From contig CANQFL010000003.1 of assembly GCA_947598785.1 (NCBI GenBank), positions 1-42,774 on the forward strand: 42,774 nucleotides of DNA, in the 5' to 3' direction. Positions within the stretch are counted from its first letter, which is position 1. Every line of letters starts with the position of its first letter. The translations under genes and the position numbers were made by a program. Of the stretch, positions 19,918 through 29,224 are shown piece by piece. The notes below the pieces were generated by a model. It was not told the origin of the DNA, made no database searches, and saw only the letters and a list, made by a program, of their open reading frames with translations. This stretch comes from an uncultured Clostridia bacterium (GTDB lineage: Bacteria; Bacillota; Clostridia; Christensenellales; UBA1242).

Positions 19918-20546
19918 TCAATAGGTTTATCATTTATTTCCAAAACTCTATGGCTTTTTATTTTGTTTATGATTGAAAGAATTATATTAAATAATACAAA
20001 CACAACTAAAATGATTAACGAAGCAATTAAGATGTAAAAAGCAGAATTTTCAAATAATAAACAAAGCAATAAAACAACTGAACAAGAAACCAATTCACCT
20101 AAAACTATTGATAAGAAACAATGCCAAAATTTCATATTAGTAAGACCAGAAATTATACTCCCTGTATAAACTCCAGTCATTGGTAAAGGAATAGCTACAA
20201 AAGTTCCAAGGAAAAAACATTTTTGGAATAAACTCGTTTTATTTCCTAACCTATCAAAATTTTTCTTATATTTGGATTTAATTTTTTCAATATACTTTTC
20301 CTGAATAAATCCTACCGTTTTATTTTTTATTTTACGAGTCACCCAAAAGACAATTGGAATAGGGATTATACTTCCCACAAATGCTATTAAAAATGCTAAC
20401 CATGGAGAAAGAACAGCACTTCCCCATACTTGAACTGATAAAGCAAAAGGAATAGCAATTTTACTCTCAATTCCTGGACATAATGCTACTAACAATACAG
20501 CAACAAAAGCACAGGTTGAAAGATTATCTACAAGGAATTCAAGCAT
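19914..20546 (-). CDS. COG2426-type small multidrug export family membrane protein
   Basis: ALCPGIESKIAIPFALSVQVWGSAVLSPWLAFLIAFVGSIIPIPIVFW; multi-TM. Confidence 0.75.
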   Translation of the reverse strand: MLEFLVDNLSTCAFVAVLLVALCPGIESKIAIPFALSVQVWGSAVLSPWLAFLIAFVGSIIPIPIVFWVTRKIKNKTVGFIQEKYIEKIKSKYKKNFDRLGNKTSLFQKCFFLGTFVAIPLPMTGVYTGSIISGLTNMKFWHCFLSIVLGELVSCSVVLLLCLLFENSAFYILIASLIILVVFVLFNIILSIINKIKSHRVLEINDKPID

Positions 20547-20598
20547 AGAAGCCTCCTTACTTAAATGTATGTAGAATAAAAATTATATATTACAAAAA

Positions 20599-20618
20599 AA
20601 AAGAGCATCAGCTCTTTT
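20599..20618 (-). terminator. Rho-independent terminator overlapping the recN stop
   Basis: aaaagagc-atca-gctctttt followed by T-run on the minus strand. Confidence 0.7.
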
Positions 20619-22269
20619 CTTCTAACAATTTTTTTGCATGTTCAATAGCAGTTTGAGATACATTTTGATTTCCATCTATAAGTTTTGCAATCTCAGTAAC
20701 TATATCATTTCCTTTTAAAGCATTTACAACAGAAATAGTATTATTATCTATAACCTTTTTTTCTACTAACAAAAATTCATTTCCCCTAGAAGCTACAACT
20801 GGCGTATGCGTAATACAAATAATTTGAGTGTATTTAGAAATATTAACAAGTTTTTCTGCAAGTTTACCTGCTGTATGCCCACTTATACCAGAATCAATTT
20901 CGTCAAACACTATTGTTTGCACATGGTCTTTGTCTAACATAACATTTTTAAAAGCCAATAGAAGTCTAGATAATTCACCTCCAGAAGCAGTTTTATTTAA
21001 ATCTTTTACATCTTGTCCAACATTTGCTGAAAATAAAAATTTTACATTATCATAACCATTTTTGGTAGGTTTATCTTTTTCAAAACAAACGCTAAACCTA
21101 GTCCCCTTCATTTGTAAATCATCTAATTCTGATATAATGCGTTTTTCAAAATCAACTGCATTATTTTTTCTTACCACAGATAATTTATCACATAAAGCCA
21201 ATAATTCTTCTTTTTTAATAATTTCTTCTTTTTGTAAATTATTTAATATTTCTTGACTATTCTCAAGTTCATTAAGTTGACTTTCTAATTTACTTTTATA
21301 ATCTAAAATATCCTCAATAGATTTCCCATATTTCTTTGAAAGACTTTTAATTAAATCCAATCTTGAGTCAATTCTTTCAAGTTCGTTCGCATCAAAATCT
21401 GTATTTTGTCTAACATTTTCTAAAGTATCTACAACGTCTTTAATTTCATAATAACAGTTTTCAATTCTTTCACGGCAATTTTCAATTTCTTTAAAATTTG
21501 ATAGATTTGAAAGCTCATTTTTTGAATCATGTAGAAAAGAAGTAACACAACCATTTTGCTCATCTAATTTATTTAAAACATTAGAAACTTTTTCATATAT
21601 ATTTTCAGCAGAAGAAATAAAATCATAACGTTCTCTCAAAGTTTCATCTTCACCTATAATTAAATTAGCATTTGTAATTTCGTTAATTTGGAAAGTTAAA
21701 AGGTCTTTAGTTCGCTCTCTTTCAGTTTCATCACCACCTAAATTGGAAATCTTATCCAAAATAGTTTTATATTCATCATAAGCAATTTCAACTTGTTTCT
21801 TTAAAGTTTCCACTTCAACGCCAGCGAACTTATCTAGAATTAAAAGATGATTATTCTCATTTAAAAGTCCAACACTATCATGTTGACCACAAAAATCTGT
21901 CAAAATAGAAGATAAATCTTTCAGCATTTTAGTAGTTGCAGGAAAACCATTAATCTTTATAGAAGATTTCCCGTCAATATTAAGAGTCCTAGAAATAATC
22001 AATTCCCCATCAAAATCTATATTCCAATCTTGTAGAAGATTTAAAGCTTCTTTAGAAATATCTGTAAAGACGGCATCAACTCTCATTAAATTTTCATTTG
22101 AACGTATAAGAGATTTATCAGCCTTAGCGCCAAGAGAAAAACTAAGCGCATCAATAATAATACTTTTACCTGCACCAGACTGACCTAATATACAATTAAA
22201 ACCGTTTTTGAAATCAATATTTTGTTTTTTAATAAGAGCAACATTAGATAAAAAAATAGATGAAAGCAT
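20608..22269 (-). CDS. recN: DNA repair protein RecN
   Basis: MLSSIFLSNVALIKKQNIDFKNGFNCILGQSGAGKSIIIDALSFSLG...TASGGELSRLLLAFKNVM...FDEIDSGISGHTA. Confidence 0.95.
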   Translation of the reverse strand: MLSSIFLSNVALIKKQNIDFKNGFNCILGQSGAGKSIIIDALSFSLGAKADKSLIRSNENLMRVDAVFTDISKEALNLLQDWNIDFDGELIISRTLNIDGKSSIKINGFPATTKMLKDLSSILTDFCGQHDSVGLLNENNHLLILDKFAGVEVETLKKQVEIAYDEYKTILDKISNLGGDETERERTKDLLTFQINEITNANLIIGEDETLRERYDFISSAENIYEKVSNVLNKLDEQNGCVTSFLHDSKNELSNLSNFKEIENCRERIENCYYEIKDVVDTLENVRQNTDFDANELERIDSRLDLIKSLSKKYGKSIEDILDYKSKLESQLNELENSQEILNNLQKEEIIKKEELLALCDKLSVVRKNNAVDFEKRIISELDDLQMKGTRFSVCFEKDKPTKNGYDNVKFLFSANVGQDVKDLNKTASGGELSRLLLAFKNVMLDKDHVQTIVFDEIDSGISGHTAGKLAEKLVNISKYTQIICITHTPVVASRGNEFLLVEKKVIDNNTISVVNALKGNDIVTEIAKLIDGNQNVSQTAIEHAKKLLEEKS

Positions 22270-22285
22270 TAATCCTCCTACACTC

Positions 22286-22744
22286 CTACAACATAATATC
22301 TTGAAGAGTAGCAACTGCTTCAGTAGCAAAAGTAGTTGAAGGGAAAATCAACATAACGGTATCGTCACCATAAGTAGCACCCATAAGTTCATTTAAGTTA
22401 AGTTTATCTATAAAGGCGCAAACGCTAGCACCCATACCTTTAATAGTTTTAACGACAGCAAGATTAAGTGCGCTTTTAACAGAGATAACGCACTCTTTAA
22501 AAATATTTATGTACTTATTAGAAACAACTTGTTGTTCAGAGCCTAAAATAGCATATTTATATTTACCAGAATTACTCAAAATTTTGGTTAAGCCCAATTC
22601 TTTAATATCACGAGAAATAGTAGCCTGAGTAATTTCAAAACCTGCATTTTTAAGTTCTTTTGCAAGTTCATCTTGAGTTTCAATTTCTTTAGTAGATATC
22701 AACTCTAAAATTTTTGATTGTCTTGAACTTCTTGCCATTGTCAT
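22286..22744 (-). CDS. argR: Arginine repressor ArgR/AhrC
   Basis: RQSKILELISTKEIETQDELAKELKNAGFEITQATISRDIKELGLTK; adjacent to recN. Confidence 0.94.
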   Translation of the reverse strand: MTMARSSRQSKILELISTKEIETQDELAKELKNAGFEITQATISRDIKELGLTKILSNSGKYKYAILGSEQQVVSNKYINIFKECVISVKSALNLAVVKTIKGMGASVCAFIDKLNLNELMGATYGDDTVMLIFPSTTFATEAVATLQDIML

Positions 22745-22790
22745 CTCCTTAAAGCCTACATGCGCCTAAAATAGGGACTTGTAGCGATTT

Positions 22791-22943
22791 TGCATAAATA
22801 TAAATTTATGTTTATTCATGCAATTTTCATTATTATACAATAAAATTTATAAATATGCAAGTGATTTTTGTATATTTATTCAATGATTTTTTATAAAAAT
22901 TTTAGATTTTGTAAATTTATAAATTTAAAATTCATAAATATAC
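22791..22943. promoter_or_regulatory. Cluster of ARG-box-like operators upstream of argR
   Basis: tgcataaatata (22791), ataaatatgca (22849-22859), tgtatatttattca (22869-22882), ttcataaatatac (22931-22943), each close to TGAATAATTATTCA-type half-sites. Confidence 0.5.
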
Positions 22944-23048
22944 GTCAATATACATTTTATAAAATACTCCCTCTCCTATAAAATAAAAAATCATATCCTA
23001 TATAAATAGTATATGACAATAAAAAAAGCAGAGCAATAAACCCTGCCA

Positions 23049-24206
23049 TTATTTAATATCTATAACCTCCTCATTATTAAGAGCCATTTTAACTAAAGCT
23101 TCAATGTCTAAATTTTGTTCCATCATTTCAGCTCTTTTAATAGAAGGTTTAATAACTGGATTTTTAGGAAGAAAGACAGTACAGCAATCTTCATAAGGTA
23201 AAATCGAAGTTTCAAAAGTTCCAATTTTTTTCGCTACATTCATAATTTCTTCTTTATCAAAAGCGATAACGGGTCTAAATACAGGAATAGAAACAACCGA
23301 ATTTGTTACTGACATACTTTGCATTGTCTGACTTGCTACTTGCCCCAAGCTTTCTCCAGTAACAATTGCACCAAGTTCATTTTTTTCACAAATCTTTTCA
23401 GCAATTCTCATCATAAATCTTCTCATAATAGTAATCATATATTCAGAATCACAATTACGATGTATTTGTTCTTGAATTTCAGTAAAAGAAATGATATGCA
23501 ATCGAATTTCACCAACATAATTTGTTAAAATTTTAGCAAGTTCTAAAACTTTTTCTTTAGCTTGTACACTTGTATATGGATAAGAATGAAAATGAATTGC
23601 CTCAATCCTAAGTCCCCTTTTTGCCATCAAATATCCAGCCACAGGACTATCTATTCCACCAGAAAGCAACAACAAAGCCTTGCCTCCACTACCCAATGGA
23701 AGTCCACCAGCACAACTATTTAGATTTTTATAAATATATGTTTTATTGTTCGTACGAACTTCAATATATATAGTTATATCTGGAGAATATAAATCAACTT
23801 TTAAATTTGGATAATTTAATAAAATCTTTTCACCAATAAATTTATCCAAATCCATTGAAGTCATAGGAAATTTTTTATCTGCACGTTTAGTTTCAACTTT
23901 AAATGTTTTTACGCCTGACAAATCCTCTTTAAGTGCAAATTTTTCAATATTTTCTAAAGAAGTTTCAAACTCAATCGCACTACCGACAGCAATTAAACCA
24001 AATACAGTTTGTATTTTTTCTATAATTTCAGACTCGTATTTTACATCATAATCATGTAAAATCAAGCGTCCCTGAGTTTCTTCAAGTTTACATTTATAAT
24101 CTTTTAGTTTAGTTAAAATGTTAGATTTTAAAAGATTTATAAAATCATGTCTGTTTCTTCCTTTTAAAAACAATTCACCAAATTTAAGTAATAAAACCTT
24201 ATTCAT
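23049..24206 (-). CDS. thiI: tRNA 4-thiouridine synthetase ThiI (no rhodanese domain)
   Basis: THUMP domain, PP-loop ALLLLSGGIDSPVAGYLMAKRG; 385 aa. Confidence 0.94.
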   Translation of the reverse strand: MNKVLLLKFGELFLKGRNRHDFINLLKSNILTKLKDYKCKLEETQGRLILHDYDVKYESEIIEKIQTVFGLIAVGSAIEFETSLENIEKFALKEDLSGVKTFKVETKRADKKFPMTSMDLDKFIGEKILLNYPNLKVDLYSPDITIYIEVRTNNKTYIYKNLNSCAGGLPLGSGGKALLLLSGGIDSPVAGYLMAKRGLRIEAIHFHSYPYTSVQAKEKVLELAKILTNYVGEIRLHIISFTEIQEQIHRNCDSEYMITIMRRFMMRIAEKICEKNELGAIVTGESLGQVASQTMQSMSVTNSVVSIPVFRPVIAFDKEEIMNVAKKIGTFETSILPYEDCCTVFLPKNPVIKPSIKRAEMMEQNLDIEALVKMALNNEEVIDIK

Positions 24207-25324
24207 TTTTGCACCCTCTGTTTAATATCTTTGTAAACATCACAAATAATTTTTGCAGCCATTTCAACTTCTTCAAATTCCATATAAGCATTAAAACTTA
24301 TCCTTATACTTGATATTATTTTGTTTAAAGGAAATCCAATTTGTTCTAAGACCCTATTTCCAAGTTTTTTAGAGGAACACGCACTACCAAGTCCCACAAT
24401 AACTCCCTTTGACTCGAGAGCGTGTAACATAGTTTCACCTTTAACCCCATCAAACATTAAACACTCTATATAAGGAGAACCATTAAAATCTACAATTTGA
24501 ATACCACTTTCATTAAGTTGTTTATTAAAACGATTTTTCAATTCTAAGGTATGTTGCAGATTTTTATTAATATCAATTAATTCAATAGCTTTTTTAAATT
24601 GCATAATGCCAGAAACATTTTCAGTTCCAGAACGAAGTTCATATTGTTGTCCACCACCTTCAAACAATTCTTTCAAAGAGCTTTTGTTCTTAACATATAA
24701 ACCGGCAATGCCTTTTGGCCCATGCAACTTATGTGCACTGAAAGAGTATAAATCGATAGAAGTATCCCTTAAAGCAAATGGAATTTTCATAAAACCTTGA
24801 ACCCCATCGACATGCAAAATAGATTTAGGACAAAGTTTATTTTTTAATGAAGAAATCTTAATTAAATCATTAATTGCTCCGGTTTCATTACTAACATGAA
24901 TAACAGAAATCAGTCTCGTTCTTTCATTTAAAACTTTTTCAAGAGCTTCTAAATCAACTACACCTTCTTTAGTAAGAGGAACAAAGTGAACTATCTTTCC
25001 ATCAAGTTCAATTTTTCTAGCAGTGTTGTAAACGGACGCATGTTCTCCACAAGAAAAGACATATTCATAATTGCCTGAACGTAAACTACCTTTTATTGCG
25101 AGATTATTACTTTCTGTAGCACAACTAGTAAAAAGAATATTACCCTGTGAAGTTCCTAATTTGTTTAAGAAAAACTTTTCAGTTTCTAAAATTTGTTTTG
25201 AAATTTCAGATGATTTGATAGACATAGCAGAAGGGTTATAAAATTTATTACAAGAAAAATCTTGATGAACAGCTACACATTCATCAAACATTTTTGTAGT
25301 TCCAGCATTATCTAAATAAATCAT
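24203..25324 (-). CDS. Cysteine desulfurase (NifZ/IscS-like, ThiI partner)
   Basis: MIYLDNAGTTKMFDE...SAHKLHGPKGIAGLYVKN...GSACSSKK; stop/start overlap with thiI. Confidence 0.92.
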   Translation of the reverse strand: MIYLDNAGTTKMFDECVAVHQDFSCNKFYNPSAMSIKSSEISKQILETEKFFLNKLGTSQGNILFTSCATESNNLAIKGSLRSGNYEYVFSCGEHASVYNTARKIELDGKIVHFVPLTKEGVVDLEALEKVLNERTRLISVIHVSNETGAINDLIKISSLKNKLCPKSILHVDGVQGFMKIPFALRDTSIDLYSFSAHKLHGPKGIAGLYVKNKSSLKELFEGGGQQYELRSGTENVSGIMQFKKAIELIDINKNLQHTLELKNRFNKQLNESGIQIVDFNGSPYIECLMFDGVKGETMLHALESKGVIVGLGSACSSKKLGNRVLEQIGFPLNKIISSIRISFNAYMEFEEVEMAAKIICDVYKDIKQRVQK

Positions 25325-25338
25325 AACTCACCTTCTTT

Positions 25339-25383
25339 TGAATATTACACAATATAGAGTGTATTATGCATGAATAATACACA
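25339..25383. repeat. Palindromic repeat unit plus half-site (cluster C)
   Basis: TGAATATTACACAATATAGAGTGTATTATGCA (25339-25370) followed by TGAATAATACACA (25371-25383). Confidence 0.7.
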
Positions 25384-25385
25384 AT

Positions 25386-27788
25386 TTATCTTAATTTTGC
25401 TCCAAATCTAAACTCAAGACTCTTAAGAACTTTACCAATAATTGCATTAACCTCTTCTTTAGTAAGAGTTTTTTCATCACTTGATAAAATAATTTTATAA
25501 GCCATACTTTTTTTGCCTGCGCCTAAAACATCATTTCTATAAATATCAAACAAATTAACATCATAAAAAATATTTCCACAAGCAGATTTTATAGCAGATT
25601 GAATTTGTTGATTTGATATTTTTTCATCAACCACAATAGCAATATCTCTTTCAACAGGAGGAAATTTGGATACTTCTTTTGTTTGAAATTTCTTTTCAGG
25701 TAATTGAGATAAATAATCAGTATCCAATTCTCCGTAATATACATCTTGAGCAATATCATAATTCTTTAACACTAACTTATGAATTTTGCCAAACCACCCC
25801 ACAACCTTACCATCTTTTGAAACAATATCAGCACTGATTCCACTATGCAAATAAGGTTCTTTGGAACGTTCTAAATTATATTTTAAAGATGTATTTACAA
25901 GTAAATTTTCTACAACATTTTTCATATTGAAAAAATTAAACTTATCTTCACATACAGCAAAAGATATCCTATTATTTTCTATTGGAAGTTCTGTAAGAGG
26001 AAGTGCTTTAGGCTGATAAATTCTACCAACTTCAAAAAATCTTAAATCTTTATTTCCAACTGACAAATTATAAGAAATATCAAGCAATAATGCATGGGCC
26101 ATAAGTGTTCTCGCTGTAGATAAATCTTCACTGATTGGATTTGCAATTTTTATTACATTTCTTCTAACATCATCTGCTGATATTAACAATTTATCACAAG
26201 CAGTAGAAGAATATAAAGAATAGTTTAATGTTTCAAAAAATCCCAAATCAACTAAAGTGTTTTTTAATAGATTTTCAAAAACAAGTCTAGGTTCGTACTC
26301 GCCTACAGTTGTCGAACAATTTTCAAATGGTTCGTCATTTATATTGTTGTAATTATCATAACCATAAATTCTAATAATTTCTTCAGCAATATCATTTTCA
26401 TTCTGGATATCATCGCGTATAAATGGAGGAATGCATACAAGTTCATCACCATGTATTTGAGAAGATATGCCAAGACCATTCAAAATTTGTAATGTTTTAT
26501 CTACAGGAACTTCAAATCCTAAAATTTTACAAACTTTACTATATGAAACTTTTATTATCTTTTTTTCTTCCAATTTTTCTGTGCATTTATCAATAATGCC
26601 ATCAACTATTTCCCCACAATTTAAAGCATCTACCAAATGTAAAGCTCTTTTTATAGCCAAAGTAGGAGCATTTACATTAACACCCTTTTCATATCTAGCA
26701 GAACTATCAGTTCTTAAGCCAAATTTTCTTGCTGTTATTCTGATACTTTTCAAATCAAAAACAGCACACTCAAATATGCTTTCTTTAGTATCATTATTAA
26801 TAGCACTATTCACACCACCAATAACTCCAGCAATAACAACAGGTTTTTTGCCATCAGCAATAACCATAGTTGATTCGTCAAGTTCATAACTATTACCATT
26901 TAATACAGATATTTTTTCATTTTTTTGAGCTTGTCTTACAATAATTTTTTTATCTTCCAAATAGCGATAATCAAAAGCGTGCATTGGTTGCCCCTGCTCA
27001 ATTAAAATGAAATTAGTTATATCAACCATAGAGTTAATAGGCTTGATTCCAACTGTAAATAATCTACTTCTCAACCAAAGAGGAGAACGTTGTAATTTAA
27101 TATTTTTTATATAAGCAGCCATATATCTTCGACAATTATTTGTTTTAACATCAACACTTATATATTTATTAATATCATCTTTAATAGTTTTATATGAAAT
27201 ATCAAAATCTTTAAAAGGTTTATTATACATAGCACAAACTTCTCTAGCCAGGCCAATAACACTGTTACAATCAGGACGGTTTGGTGTTACATTAATATCA
27301 AACATGACATCATTTAACATTAAAGCATCTTCAATTTTATCACCAGGTTTAAAATCATTAGGTAAAATTAATATTCCATTAATGCTTGCACCCTCAAGAT
27401 AATTATCATCAATACCAAGTTCTTCACCAGAACAAAACATGCCTTCACTAGGAACACCTCTAAAATTTGATGGTTTAATTTTTACACCATTACAAAGGTC
27501 TGCACCATCTAAAGCAACAGGAACAATAGCCCCTTCAAAAACATTTGTAGCAGAAGTTACGATTTGAACATTTTTAAAACCTACATTCACCTGACAAACT
27601 ACAAGCCTATCTGCTTGTGGATGTTTTTCTATTTTCTCAATCTTACTTACATAAACATCATGAAGATGCTCATTCATAAATGCAATATCTTCAACCTCAA
27701 AACCTGAAATCGTCATTTTTTCTGCAAGTTCTTTTGGAGAAACATTTATATCAACAAAATCTTTTAACCAATTATATGAAATTTTCAT
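25386..27788 (-). CDS. pheT: Phenylalanyl-tRNA synthetase beta subunit
   Basis: MKISYNWLKDFVDINVSPKELAEKMTISGFEVE...; ATG at 27788 preferred over ORF-track 27839, which lies in the repeat cluster. Confidence 0.96.
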   Translation of the reverse strand: MKISYNWLKDFVDINVSPKELAEKMTISGFEVEDIAFMNEHLHDVYVSKIEKIEKHPQADRLVVCQVNVGFKNVQIVTSATNVFEGAIVPVALDGADLCNGVKIKPSNFRGVPSEGMFCSGEELGIDDNYLEGASINGILILPNDFKPGDKIEDALMLNDVMFDINVTPNRPDCNSVIGLAREVCAMYNKPFKDFDISYKTIKDDINKYISVDVKTNNCRRYMAAYIKNIKLQRSPLWLRSRLFTVGIKPINSMVDITNFILIEQGQPMHAFDYRYLEDKKIIVRQAQKNEKISVLNGNSYELDESTMVIADGKKPVVIAGVIGGVNSAINNDTKESIFECAVFDLKSIRITARKFGLRTDSSARYEKGVNVNAPTLAIKRALHLVDALNCGEIVDGIIDKCTEKLEEKKIIKVSYSKVCKILGFEVPVDKTLQILNGLGISSQIHGDELVCIPPFIRDDIQNENDIAEEIIRIYGYDNYNNINDEPFENCSTTVGEYEPRLVFENLLKNTLVDLGFFETLNYSLYSSTACDKLLISADDVRRNVIKIANPISEDLSTARTLMAHALLLDISYNLSVGNKDLRFFEVGRIYQPKALPLTELPIENNRISFAVCEDKFNFFNMKNVVENLLVNTSLKYNLERSKEPYLHSGISADIVSKDGKVVGWFGKIHKLVLKNYDIAQDVYYGELDTDYLSQLPEKKFQTKEVSKFPPVERDIAIVVDEKISNQQIQSAIKSACGNIFYDVNLFDIYRNDVLGAGKKSMAYKIILSSDEKTLTKEEVNAIIGKVLKSLEFRFGAKLR

Positions 27789-27806
27789 AATAATCTCCTT
27801 AAATTT

Positions 27807-27852
27807 TAAAATATATACTATATCTGGTGTATTATGCAATGCATACTACACA
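27807..27852. repeat. Palindromic repeat unit plus half-site (cluster D) inside the pheST operon
   Basis: TAAAATATATACTATATCTGGTGTATTATGCA (27807-27838), then TGCATACTACACA (27840-27852). Confidence 0.65.
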
Positions 27853-27855
27853 AAA

Positions 27856-28875
27856 TCATCTCATTTGTTTTAAAAACCTCAAATCATTTCTAAACAAATA
27901 TTTTATATTTGGAATTTTATTGGTAACCATAACACTCCTATCAATTCCAGGGCCAAAAGCAAAACCACTATATTTTTTACTGTCAATCCCTGCCATTTCC
28001 AAGATTTTAGGATTCACAATTCCCCCACCAAAAAATTCTGAGAAGCCTGTCCCCTTACATAATGAACAGCCCTTACCTTGACAAATTTGACAAGTCGCAT
28101 CAATCTCGATGCTTGGTTCTGTAAAAGGAAAATACGCAGGTCTAACTCTCATTTTTACATTTTCTCCATATAGTTTAATTAACATCTGTTTAATCATAGC
28201 CATAAAATCTTTAAGACTTACATTTTCATCAATAACCAGAGCTTCAAATTGATTAAATATTGGAGAATGAGAGCTATCATCATCATTTCTATAAACCCTT
28301 CCAGGACAAACTATCTTAAAAGGTGGTTTAAACATTTTCATTGCTCTCACCTGAGCAGTTGATGTATGAGTTCTCATTAGAATTGAATCTGTGATATATA
28401 AACTATCTTGCATATCTCTTGCTGGATGATTTTTTGGAACATTTAAAGCTTCAAAATTATTATAATCCGTTTCGATTTCAGGAGTTTGAATTACTGTAAA
28501 TCCCATTTCAACACAGATTTCGATAAACTTATTATTAAAGCGTGTTAAAGGATGTAGTGTTCCCCTTTTTACACCTATTGCAGGTTCTGTTATATCTATT
28601 TTTTCTTTTTCCATATCTGCATTAAGTTTTGCAGTTTCTAATGCATTAAGTTTATCCTCTAAAGATTTTTCAATTTTTTCACGTACAGAATTAGCAATAC
28701 TTCCGATTTCTTTTCGTTCTTCTGCTGGTATATCTTTCATACCTCTTAAAATTTGCGTCAATTCTCCTGATTTACCACAATATTTAATTCTAATTTCATC
28801 TAATATCTTTAAATCTTGTGCCAATTCGATTTCTTTTGTACTATTTTCTAAAATTTGAGCTAATTTTTGTTTCAT
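27856..28875 (-). CDS. pheS: Phenylalanyl-tRNA synthetase alpha subunit
   Basis: MKQKLAQILENSTKEIELAQDLK...HPARDMQDSLYI...GFAFGPGIDRSVMVTNKIPNIKYLFRNDLRFLKQ; real start 28875, since the ORF-track start 28956 lies inside the T-box. Confidence 0.96.
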   Translation of the reverse strand: MKQKLAQILENSTKEIELAQDLKILDEIRIKYCGKSGELTQILRGMKDIPAEERKEIGSIANSVREKIEKSLEDKLNALETAKLNADMEKEKIDITEPAIGVKRGTLHPLTRFNNKFIEICVEMGFTVIQTPEIETDYNNFEALNVPKNHPARDMQDSLYITDSILMRTHTSTAQVRAMKMFKPPFKIVCPGRVYRNDDDSSHSPIFNQFEALVIDENVSLKDFMAMIKQMLIKLYGENVKMRVRPAYFPFTEPSIEIDATCQICQGKGCSLCKGTGFSEFFGGGIVNPKILEMAGIDSKKYSGFAFGPGIDRSVMVTNKIPNIKYLFRNDLRFLKQMR

Positions 28876-28884
28876 ATTTTTACT

Positions 28885-29125
28885 CCTTTTAAAATAAAAA
28901 ATCGCCCTAATATTAGGACGATTTTGAAAATCGTGATACCACCTAACTTCACGCAATATTGCGCCTCATTGCAGTAATTTACGCATACCATACGGTTTCC
29001 TCTACTAAATTTTTCAAGGAACAGCTAAGAAAGTGAATTCAGTTCTTTGCTTTTACCTAAATTTCATCAAATCATTAGGTTCTCTGTGAAAAACAAAATT
29101 GAACTTACTAGTCTTTCCTCAACGC
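28885..29125 (-). promoter_or_regulatory. T-box leader of pheST
   Basis: Minus strand: AAGTTAGGTGGTATCACGATTTTCAAAATCGTCCTAATATTAGGGCGATTTTTTATTTT (T-box plus terminator); upstream AGAGAACC...GAATTCACTTTC consistent with a UUC (Phe) specifier. Confidence 0.9.
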
Positions 29126-29224
29126 TTTTATATTTTATATTATCATAATTTAATTTAATAAGTCAACCATTAAAAAGATTTTGTTTAAAAAATTTTTTAT
29201 GTTAAAATTAACAAAAAGGTAAAT

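Noticed and set aside
22791-22822. TGCATAAATATAAATTTATGTTTATTCATGCA as another copy of the 32-bp repeat
   Set aside because: The length matches, but it lacks the TACAC/GTGTA core and fits ARG boxes upstream of argR better.
23018-23045. Terminator after thiI
   Set aside because: Only a 4-bp GCAG/CTGC stem before a T-run; too weak to list with confidence.
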